64,000 nt of DNA. It comes from Allokutzneria multivorans. Its GTDB lineage: Bacteria > Actinomycetota > Actinomycetes > Mycobacteriales > Pseudonocardiaceae. A program made the position numbers and the translations under genes. How positions within the stretch are numbered: the first letter of the stretch is position 1; every line of letters starts with the position of its first letter. The stretch is taken from the NCBI RefSeq assembly GCF_039537405.1, contig NZ_BAABAL010000027.1, positions 99,334 through 163,333 of the forward strand, written 5' to 3'. Below are positions 57,913-64,000 of the stretch, in pieces. Under the pieces are notes generated by a model. It did not search any database, was not told where the DNA came from, and saw only the letters and a list, made by a program, of their open reading frames with translations.

Positions 57913-58956
57913 TCAGCTGAGAACGGGGCGGCCGAGAACGGCCGTGCTGTCCCGGAGCACGACCTCGGCGCCGACCTCGACGGTGCGGGGCTCCGAGGGC
58001 GCATCGCCCTCCAGCGCCAGCCGGGCCGCCCGCTCGCCGATCTCCTCCAGCGGCAGCCGCACCGTGGTGAGCGGCGGCACGAGGTCGCTCAGCGTCGGGA
58101 TGTCGTCGAAGCCCGCGACCGCGACGTCCTCGGGGGAGCGCAGTCCGCGCTCGCGCACGGCGGCCAGCGCGCCGACCGCCATCACGTCGTTCACCGCGAA
58201 CACGCACTTCGCGCCGGTTCCGCGCTCCAGCAGCTCGTGCATGGCCGCGTGCCCGCCGTCGCGGGTGAAGGCCCCGTGCACGACGTTGTGCGCGGCCAGC
58301 TCGACGCCGTGTTCGGCGAGTCCCGCGCGGAAGCCGTCCAGCCGGTCGCGCGCGGCGAGCAGCTTCTCCGGCCCGGCGAGGACGGCGAACTCGCGGTGCC
58401 CCTGCGCGGCGAGGCTCGTGGCCAGGTCGTGCGCGCCGAGCGCGTTCGCGGGGACCACCGTGTCGGCGGGCAGGTGCGCCTGGGAGACGCACGCCACGCG
58501 TCCGCCCTGGGCCTGGAAGGCCTTGATCTCCTCGGCGAGCCGCTGCGTCGCGGAGTCGTCGGTGGTCCTGGTGCCGACCAGCACCACCGCTCGGGCGCGG
58601 TGCGCGCGCAGCGTGGACAACAGCGCCAGCTCGCGCTCCGGCTCGCGGGAGGTGGTGCCGAGCACCACGATCAGCCCGGCTTCCTCGGCGACCCTGGTCA
58701 CTCCGGCGGCGATGGAGGAGAAGTAGGGGTCGGCGATGTCGTGCACGACCAGACCGACCAGCGAACTGGTGTTGCGCGCCAACGCCTGCGCGGAGGCGTT
58801 GGGCAGGTAGCCCAGCTCGCGCGCCGTGGCCAGCACCCGCTCCCGCAGCTCCGCGCTGACCTGGCGCGTGCTGCCGTTGAGCACCCTGGACGCCGTCGCC
58901 AGGGACACCTTCGCGTGCTTGGCCACCTCGGCCAGCGTCACCTGATGATGCGCCAC
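57913..58956 (-). CDS. LacI-family transcriptional regulator
   Basis: A 347-residue repressor: HTH VTLAEVAKHAKVSLATASRV, hinge PNASAQALARN, then the sugar-binding-like sensor (LVGLVVHDIADPYFSSIAAG; VAVAGFDDIPTLSDLVPPLT). The ATG at 58956 starts directly before the HTH. It has no sugar genes next to it; the divergent neighbour is a POT peptide transporter, which is a possible but unusual target. Confidence 0.9.
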   Translation of the reverse strand: MAHHQVTLAEVAKHAKVSLATASRVLNGSTRQVSAELRERVLATARELGYLPNASAQALARNTSSLVGLVVHDIADPYFSSIAAGVTRVAEEAGLIVVLGTTSREPERELALLSTLRAHRARAVVLVGTRTTDDSATQRLAEEIKAFQAQGGRVACVSQAHLPADTVVPANALGAHDLATSLAAQGHREFAVLAGPEKLLAARDRLDGFRAGLAEHGVELAAHNVVHGAFTRDGGHAAMHELLERGTGAKCVFAVNDVMAVGALAAVRERGLRSPEDVAVAGFDDIPTLSDLVPPLTTVRLPLEEIGERAARLALEGDAPSEPRTVEVGAEVVLRDSTAVLGRPVLS

Positions 58957-59199
58957 CCGCCACCTCCGTACCGGTCAACGGCGCAGCGTATCGGTCGCAC
59001 CGGACAGGCGGAGCGTTCGGCGCCGCGCGTCATCGGGGAATTCAGGTGTGAACTTGTCTCACGTCACACACATTTGAGTACTTCCGGCTCTCGACGAAAA
59101 CGGGGCTGTGCTCGCTATGGTCCAGACAACGGCACCGGGGCCGTTGGCGTGGTGCTGGCGTGCCCTCGGGGCGACAACGCCAGAGGGAGGACGTCGATC

Positions 59200-60678
59200 G
59201 TGACGGCCACGGAATCCACGAAGCCAGCACAGCAGCGGGGCTTCTTCGGCCACCCGTGGGGGCTGGCCACCCTGTTCTTCACCGAGATGTGGGAGCGCTT
59301 CTCCTACTACGGGATGCGGGTCCTGCTGATCTTCTTCCTGACCGCCTCGGTCGCCCAGGGCGGACTGGGCATGGAGAAGGGTCTGGCGTCCTCGCTGGTC
59401 AGCGCTTACGGCGCGGCGATCTACATGTCGGCGCTGGCCGGTGGCTGGATCGCCGACCGGCTGCTCGGCGGCCAGCGCTCGGTGTTCTACGGCGGCGCGC
59501 TGATCATGGCGGGCCACATCTGCATGGCCATCCCCGGCGGCAGCACCACGATCTTCGCGGGCCTGGCGCTGGTCATCCTCGGAACGAGCCTGCTCAAGCC
59601 GAACATCTCCACCCTGGTCGGCGGCCTCTACCCCGAGCACGACGCGCGCAGGGACGCCGGTTTCACGATCTTCTACATGGGCGTGAACCTGGGCAGCTTC
59701 GCCGGGATCACCATCTCCGGCTGGCTCGGGCAGCAGATCGACTTCCACCTCGGCTTCGGCGCGGCCGCCGTCGGCATGGCGCTCGGCCTGATCCAGTACG
59801 TCATCGGCAGGGGCAACCTCGGCGCGGCCACCGCCGTTCCGGTGAACCCGCTGACCGCCGACGAGCGCGGCAAGGTCCTCGGCCGCATCGGCGCCGGGCT
59901 GGCCGCGTTCGTGCTGGTGATCGTCGTGCTGCTGTCCATGGGCTGGCTGGACCTGCCCCTGGTCATCGACGGCATCAGCCTGATGTCGATCCTGCTGCCC
60001 GCTGGCTACTTCGCGATGATGCTCCGCAGCCCGCTGCTCGACGACGACGAGCGCTCCCGGGTCAAGGGCTACATCCCGCTGTTCCTGGCCTCGGTGATGT
60101 TCTTCCTGATCTTCGAGCAGGCCGCGAACGTGCTCAACCTCTACGCCAGCGACAAGGTGCAGAACACCGTGCTGGGCATGGAGTTCCCGGCATCGTGGTT
60201 CCAGTCGGTCAACCCCGTCTTCATCCTGCTGTTCGCGCCGCTGATCGCCGCGGTGTGGATGAAGATGGGCCAGCGCCAGCCTTCGACCGCGCGCAAGTTC
60301 GCCATCGCGCTGGTGCTGATCGGCGCGTCCTTCGGCGTCATCGTGCTCGCCGACGCGACCAGCGCGGGCGGACTGGTCAGCCCGCTGTGGCTGCTCGCGG
60401 TCTACGCGGTGCAGACGATCGGTGAGCTGCTGCTGTCGCCGATCGGCCTCTCGGTCACCTCGAAGGCCGCGCCGAAGGCGTTCGTCTCGCAGATGATGGC
60501 GCTGTGGTTCCTGTCGATCGCGGCGGGCCAGGGCATCGCGGCGCAGCTGGTTCCCTTGTACGGCAACATCCCGGACGCGCTGTACTTCGGCATGTTCGCC
60601 GGGGCGGCCGTCGTGCTCGCGGTGCTGCTGTGGGTCAGCGCGCCGAAGATCCGCGTCATGATGCGCGGCGCGGAGTAG
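59200..60678 (+). CDS. POT-family proton-coupled peptide transporter
   Basis: A 492-residue transporter of the PTR2/POT family for di- and tripeptides, with 12 to 14 spans. The PTR2 signature is present: FTEMWERFSYYGMRVLLIFF near residues 29-48 (containing ExxER) and FTIFYMGVNLGSFAG near 158-172. GELLLSPIGLSVTSKAAP is conserved late. The GTG at 59200 has GAGGGAGG about 9 nt upstream; the frame upstream is not coding. The 243-bp region before it contains a TATGGT -10-like box near 59118. Confidence 0.92.
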   Translation: MTATESTKPAQQRGFFGHPWGLATLFFTEMWERFSYYGMRVLLIFFLTASVAQGGLGMEKGLASSLVSAYGAAIYMSALAGGWIADRLLGGQRSVFYGGALIMAGHICMAIPGGSTTIFAGLALVILGTSLLKPNISTLVGGLYPEHDARRDAGFTIFYMGVNLGSFAGITISGWLGQQIDFHLGFGAAAVGMALGLIQYVIGRGNLGAATAVPVNPLTADERGKVLGRIGAGLAAFVLVIVVLLSMGWLDLPLVIDGISLMSILLPAGYFAMMLRSPLLDDDERSRVKGYIPLFLASVMFFLIFEQAANVLNLYASDKVQNTVLGMEFPASWFQSVNPVFILLFAPLIAAVWMKMGQRQPSTARKFAIALVLIGASFGVIVLADATSAGGLVSPLWLLAVYAVQTIGELLLSPIGLSVTSKAAPKAFVSQMMALWFLSIAAGQGIAAQLVPLYGNIPDALYFGMFAGAAVVLAVLLWVSAPKIRVMMRGAE

Positions 60679-60695
60679 CGCTCGTTCCGACGGAG

Positions 60696-60732
60696 GAGCG
60701 GCCCGCTGTCCACTGTGGACGGCGGGCCGCTC
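60696..60732. terminator. Bidirectional terminator between POT and PIN genes
   Basis: GAGCGGCCCGC (60696-60706) and GCGGGCCGCTC (60722-60732) pair perfectly. The loop contains the palindrome GTCCACTGTGGAC. It lies between convergent genes. Confidence 0.8.
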
Positions 60733-60736
60733 TCGT

Positions 60737-61315
60737 TCAGGTCAGGGGGCGAAGCAGTGCGGTGGCCTCGGTCATCTCGTACACGGTTTCGAGGCGGTGG
60801 AGGATCTCGGGGACGCCGTGAGGGCTCCCCGAGCGACCGGATCGCGAGGCGATGGCCATGACGGCGGTGAGGGCCTGCGCCGGATTCAGTGCGACGGTGT
60901 CAGCGGCGAACCGTTGTGGGGCAAGGACGTCGATGCCATCCGGAAGCAGGTGCGGTGGGAAGTCCTTGGTGTTGTGGGTGATGATCGCGCCCGCTCCGCC
61001 GACGACGGCGGCCGCGATCACGTGTTCATCGTTGCGATCCGGCAGGCCGTAGGTGCCCACGAGCCCCTGCCAGCCGTCGATCTCCGCGTCGTCGAAGGCC
61101 TGCCGCATGACCGTGACGAGCCTGGAAGCGCGCTCCGCCGCTCGCCAGCGATCCTCGCCCCGCTCGATCAGCTTCCGCGCTTCCTCGTACTCCAGCTCTT
61201 CGAGGATCGCCGTGCTCCACACCGGTCTGTACATGCCCTCGACGGCGAGGGACAGCAGGAAGTCGCGCTGCAGGCTGGGCCAGAGAACGCAGGTGTCGAG
61301 CAGGGCGGTGAACAC
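60737..61315 (-). CDS. PIN-domain toxin-like ribonuclease
   Basis: A 192-residue PIN-domain protein. Acidic residues expected of the Mg site are D7 (ALLDTCVLW), Glu in TAILEELEYEEARK and Asp in GLPDRNDEHVIAAAVVG. The C-terminal extension with ASRSGRSGSPHGVPEIL is typical of the actinobacterial PIN subclass paired with excisionase-like antitoxins. It starts 30 bp after the stop of the partner at 61346, on the same strand, so it is the second gene of a toxin-antitoxin operon. Confidence 0.88.
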   Translation of the reverse strand: MFTALLDTCVLWPSLQRDFLLSLAVEGMYRPVWSTAILEELEYEEARKLIERGEDRWRAAERASRLVTVMRQAFDDAEIDGWQGLVGTYGLPDRNDEHVIAAAVVGGAGAIITHNTKDFPPHLLPDGIDVLAPQRFAADTVALNPAQALTAVMAIASRSGRSGSPHGVPEILHRLETVYEMTEATALLRPLT

Positions 61316-61345
61316 GTGGTGGGCTCTTCCGGGGTTGTCCGATGG

Positions 61346-61873
61346 TCAGCTCGTGCCGCTGTTCCGGCGCTTCGCGACCTCGTCGCGCGCCTTCTTCAAG
61401 CGTGCCAGTGCGACGTCGATGTCCTCGTCGTCCTCGACCGCTGTTGCTTCGAGAGCGGCGTACTGACGAGCGCGGCGCTCTTCACGGTAGGAGAGCAGAT
61501 CGCGGAGGAGGATCTTTCTGTGGCTGTTCACCCGTTCGAACGGGATCTGCTTCTCGTCGAGCAGGCGGATCACAGTGGGCCTGCTGACCCCGAGCAGTTC
61601 GGCCGCCTGCTGCGTCGTCAGCGTCGCGGTGATCGGGGCCACCGAGACCGCCAGGCCTTCCTGGAGAGCGGTGACCACTTGGCGCAGCACGCGGTACAGC
61701 TCGACCGGGAGTTCGACGCGGTCGCCGGGAGCGCCTCCGCTGAGGTAGCAGGGCACGTGTGGGCGGCCACGCCCCGCGTCCTCGTGGGCCTGCATGAAGT
61801 CGTAGACCTTCGCTACCTGATCGCCCTCGTCCGGCTCTGGGAGATAGGTCTCCTGCCGCAGCTTCTCGCCCAT
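61346..61873 (-). CDS. Excisionase-type HTH antitoxin
   Basis: A 175-residue protein with a MerR/excisionase-like helix-turn-helix in the middle: LTTQQAAELLGVSRPTVIRL then LDEKQIPFERVNSHRKILLR (about residues 86-125). A charged C-terminal helix (ARLKKARDEVAKRRNSG) is likely to neutralise the PIN toxin encoded next. The ATG at 61873 has GGAGG upstream. A 32-bp inverted repeat precedes it, as expected for autoregulation. Confidence 0.85.
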   Translation of the reverse strand: MGEKLRQETYLPEPDEGDQVAKVYDFMQAHEDAGRGRPHVPCYLSGGAPGDRVELPVELYRVLRQVVTALQEGLAVSVAPITATLTTQQAAELLGVSRPTVIRLLDEKQIPFERVNSHRKILLRDLLSYREERRARQYAALEATAVEDDEDIDVALARLKKARDEVAKRRNSGTS

Positions 61874-61889
61874 GGCACACCTCCGCTTT

Positions 61890-61921
61890 CGAACAAAACG
61901 TAGCAGGTTTCGTTTCGTTCG
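61890..61921. promoter_or_regulatory. Operator of the toxin-antitoxin operon
   Basis: CGAACAAAACG (61890-61900) and CGTTTCGTTCG (61911-61921) are an inverted repeat with one mismatch and a 10-bp spacer, starting 16 bp before the antitoxin ATG. Its AT content contrasts with the surroundings. Confidence 0.65.
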
Positions 61922-61928
61922 ACTAGTG

Positions 61929-63224
61929 CTAGTGGATTGTGGTTCTGCGGCGGACCAGGGAGACCGGGACGCTTTCCAGGGTGGGCAGCAGGCGCGCGTG
62001 GTTGCGCTTGACCTGGCCGTCCAGGCGCAGGTGCGGGAAGCGGCGGAACAGCTCGCGCAGCGCGATCTCGCCCTCCATCCTGGCCAGGCCCGCGCCGACG
62101 CAGAAGTGCACGCCGCCCGCGAAGGCCAGGTGTTCCCGCGCGTTGCGGCGGGTGATGTCGAAGCGGTCGGGGTTGCGGAAGACCTTGGGGTCGCGGTTGG
62201 CGGCGGCGAGCAGGACCGCGACGTGGTCGCCCGGCTTGAGCTGGGTTCCGGCGATCTCGACGGGCTCCAGCGCGGCGCGCACGGTGAAGTGCACGGGAGG
62301 GCTGTGCCGCAGCGTCTCCTCGACGACGTTGGCGGCGAGGTCGAAGTCCGCGAGCAGGTGTTCGCGCGCGTCGCGGTTGACCAGCAGGGCGAGCGCGCCG
62401 TTGCCGATGAGGTTGAGCGTGGTGCCGAAGCCCGCGAGCAGCAGCAGCCCGGCGGTGGCGAGCAGGTCGCGGTCGGCGACGGGCGCACCGTCCACCTCGG
62501 AGTGCACGAGCTGGCTCAGCAGATCATCGCCCGGGGAGCGCCTGCGGTGGGCGATCAGGTCGGTGAAGAAGGTGTGCAGCTCGCCGATCACGCCGTCCAG
62601 CCGCCGCTGTTCGGTCAGCGAGTGCACGCCGTCCAGCGCGGGGCCGACCTGCCGCGCCCACGCGCTGAACCGCTCGTGGTCGGGGGCGGGCACGCCGAGC
62701 ATGTCGCTGATCACCTGGATCGGCACGCGGTCGGCGAACTCGGGCACCAGGTCGAAGCGCTCGCGCGTGGCCAGCTCGTCGAGGTAGCCGGTGATGGTGC
62801 GCTCGATCTGCTCCTGGCGGGCGCGCACGGCGCGCGGGGTGAACCACGGCGCGACGAGCTTGCGCAGCCGCGTGTGCTCCGGCGGGTCCATGCTGAGGAA
62901 CGAGTCCTCGATGGGGTGCACGGGCTCCGGTGGGCGCGGGGGCAGCGGGATCAGCATGCCGTCGCTCGCGGAGACCTGGCTGACGCCGAAGCGCGGGTCG
63001 CGCAGGATCTGGGTCGCCCAGCGGTGCGAGGGCGTGATGTAGAGCTGGAGCTTGCTGCGCACGAGGTCGCCGTCGCGCCGGATGCGCTCGTACAGCGGGT
63101 AGGGGCCGTGCGAACCCCGGCGCAGGAGCTTGGCGCCGTGGTCGCCCCGGGACGAGTAGATGCTCAGAGCCGCGCGCTCCACCAAGAAAGACACCGTCCG
63201 CCGTACATCCTCGTTGATGCCCAT
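61929..63224 (-). CDS. Cytochrome P450
   Basis: A 431-residue soluble bacterial P450 monooxygenase. The I-helix oxygen motif reads LLAGFGTTLNL, the K-helix ExxR is EETLRHSPP, and the haem loop FAGGVHFCVGAGLAR places the Cys ligand at C375. A DPPEHTRLRKLVAPWFTPRA segment (C helix) is typical of class I enzymes. The ATG at 63224 has GGGAGGG upstream. No ferredoxin, reductase or biosynthetic genes lie beside it, so its substrate cannot be inferred. The 3' end is 8 bp from the toxin-antitoxin operator. Confidence 0.93.
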   Translation of the reverse strand: MGINEDVRRTVSFLVERAALSIYSSRGDHGAKLLRRGSHGPYPLYERIRRDGDLVRSKLQLYITPSHRWATQILRDPRFGVSQVSASDGMLIPLPPRPPEPVHPIEDSFLSMDPPEHTRLRKLVAPWFTPRAVRARQEQIERTITGYLDELATRERFDLVPEFADRVPIQVISDMLGVPAPDHERFSAWARQVGPALDGVHSLTEQRRLDGVIGELHTFFTDLIAHRRRSPGDDLLSQLVHSEVDGAPVADRDLLATAGLLLLAGFGTTLNLIGNGALALLVNRDAREHLLADFDLAANVVEETLRHSPPVHFTVRAALEPVEIAGTQLKPGDHVAVLLAAANRDPKVFRNPDRFDITRRNAREHLAFAGGVHFCVGAGLARMEGEIALRELFRRFPHLRLDGQVKRNHARLLPTLESVPVSLVRRRTTIH

Positions 63225-63418
63225 GGCGAGTCCCTCCCGGGTCGGGCCGCGTCCCCGAAGAAGTATCGTCCCGACCCGGCCGGCGCGGGACTTGCCGCCG
63301 GGCCCGGAGCGGGACGCGGGCACATGTTACTCGATGGTAGGCGCGGCACCCGCGAGCTTGACCGACTTTTTTCCGAACTGAAGAATCTTGGTTAACAAGG
63401 CAAGGAAAGGGGGCGGCC

Positions 63419-63949
63419 ATGACTCCGGACGACAGCTCCGCGCTCGCACGGCGGATCTCCGACGCGGACCGGGAGAACGCCGCGGTGGTGCTCAACCGGG
63501 CGGTGGCCGACGGCAGGCTGACCTGGACCGAGCACGCGGAGCGGCTGGAGCTGGTCTACGGCGCGCGCACCGCCGCCGACCTGAGCCCGCTGCTGGCCGA
63601 CCTGCACCTGCCCGCGCCCGTCGACCGCACACCGAAGCGGCTCAGCGCGGTGTTCAGCAAGGTCCTGCGCGCGCCGGAGGGCATGAGCCCGCTGCACGTG
63701 CGCGCGGTGTTCGGCGCGGCCGTGCTCGACCTGCGCTCCGCCGCGACCGGCGAAGAGGTCGAGCTGAGGCTGTCCTCGCTGTTCGGCAAGATCGAGCTGA
63801 CGGTGGCCGAGGACGCCGTGGTGCTCGACGAGGGCGGGGCGGTCTTCGGCAAGCGGCGCATCCCCGGGCGGCCCGCCGGAACCCCCGGCGCTGTGATCCG
63901 CCTCAGCGGCCGCAACGTCTTCGGCAAGCTGACCGTCCGCCGGGCCTAG
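63419..63949 (+). CDS. DUF1707 protein with LiaF-like C-terminal domain
   Basis: A 176-residue protein. The N-terminal DUF1707 domain (about 10-62) reads RISDADRENAAVVLNRAVAD, GRLTWTEHAERLELVYGART. The C-terminal half has a repetitive beta pattern (VFGAAVLDLRSA, SLFGKIELTVAEDA, VFGKRRI, NVFGKLTVRR) like the DUF2154/LiaF envelope-stress fold. No membrane span. ATG at 63419 after AAAGGGGGCGGCC. The last 51 bp of the window show nothing further. Confidence 0.88.
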   Translation: MTPDDSSALARRISDADRENAAVVLNRAVADGRLTWTEHAERLELVYGARTAADLSPLLADLHLPAPVDRTPKRLSAVFSKVLRAPEGMSPLHVRAVFGAAVLDLRSAATGEEVELRLSSLFGKIELTVAEDAVVLDEGGAVFGKRRIPGRPAGTPGAVIRLSGRNVFGKLTVRRA

Positions 63950-64000
63950 ACGAGTAATGCGTAAGTCGGGGTGGTGGCCGGAGACGGACGAAGGGTGTCC

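Noticed and set aside
59048..59062. Crp site before the POT transporter (GTGA-N7-TCAC)
   Set aside because: The half-site spacing is one base too long for a Crp/GlxR site, and no other support exists.
61929..63224. P450 as part of a natural-product cluster
   Set aside because: No synthase, tailoring or export genes adjoin it; neighbours are a toxin-antitoxin pair and a DUF1707 protein.

Overview
The window is one contiguous stretch of a very GC-rich actinobacterial chromosome. Codon third positions are almost all G or C, GTG and TTG starts are common, and several starts look leaderless. Neighbouring genes often overlap as ATGA or GTGA. The order CDP-alcohol transferase, DUF881, small basic protein, DUF881, gcvH, garA, ftsR, DUF151 nuclease, MerR, gcvP (30.2-39.6 kb) is the order known from Mycobacterium tuberculosis Rv1822-Rv1832, so the host belongs to that wider lineage. 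The gene styles and repeats suggest Pseudonocardiales, but the genus cannot be fixed from the sequence alone.

Region by region. 0-2.6 kb: the end of an unidentified gene, a short-chain dehydrogenase, and an EACC1 gene followed by a frameshifted TPR stub, which looks like a decayed conflict/defence operon. 2.7-14.2 kb: a tightly packed ten-gene operon headed by a LacI regulator with two tandem operators. It encodes a three-gene sugar-type ABC importer, three ADP-ribosylglycohydrolase-family proteins (four domains), a ribokinase-like kinase, a CaiB-type CoA transferase and a CitE-type lyase. This is the most interesting system in the window: it reads as a complete import-and-catabolism route for an unknown, probably ribosylated, compound. 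14.5-20 kb: an HxlR/oxidoreductase divergon, then a manganese-type ABC importer with its DtxR/MntR-type regulator and a perfect palindrome over the promoter. 20-25.3 kb: an amino-acid-type binding lipoprotein, a CtpE-like P-type ATPase, an acyltransferase and a degenerate Erm-like methyltransferase. 25.3-26.8 kb: a repeat-rich, gene-poor island with a RelE-like orphan. 26.8-30.1 kb: a canonical erm gene coupled to an unknown gene, then a DUF6319-like protein and a lipoprotein behind a consensus Crp/GlxR site.

30.2-39.6 kb is the conserved housekeeping block; it ends in a tandem glycine riboswitch and gcvP, with gcvH upstream. 39.6-47 kb carries an MFS exporter behind a possible five-codon leader peptide, a nucleotidyltransferase, a secreted trypsin-like protease, a Nudix hydrolase, a second EACC1-like gene and an extra EF-Tu. 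47-51 kb holds a kinase-fold protein coupled to a VWA/solute-binding protein, and a glycosylase-annotated family. 51.1-55 kb is an amidase divergon: an ArsR repressor, an unusual SRPBCC-binding-protein fusion without a signal peptide, a perfect 19-bp operator and an amidase. 55.3-57.9 kb: two CNNM/CBS transporters preceded by an acidic, proline-rich leader ORF. 57.9-64 kb: a LacI regulator, a POT peptide transporter, an excisionase-like antitoxin/PIN toxin pair, a cytochrome P450 and a DUF1707 protein.

Four dispersed repeat families lie mostly in intergenic, often convergent, spaces: 30-nt-period arrays, a two-hairpin element, a quasi-palindromic GTCTTSAAGAC element and a three-hairpin element. 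A 13-bp palindrome, GTCCACWGTGGAC, is strikingly frequent, largely inside genes.
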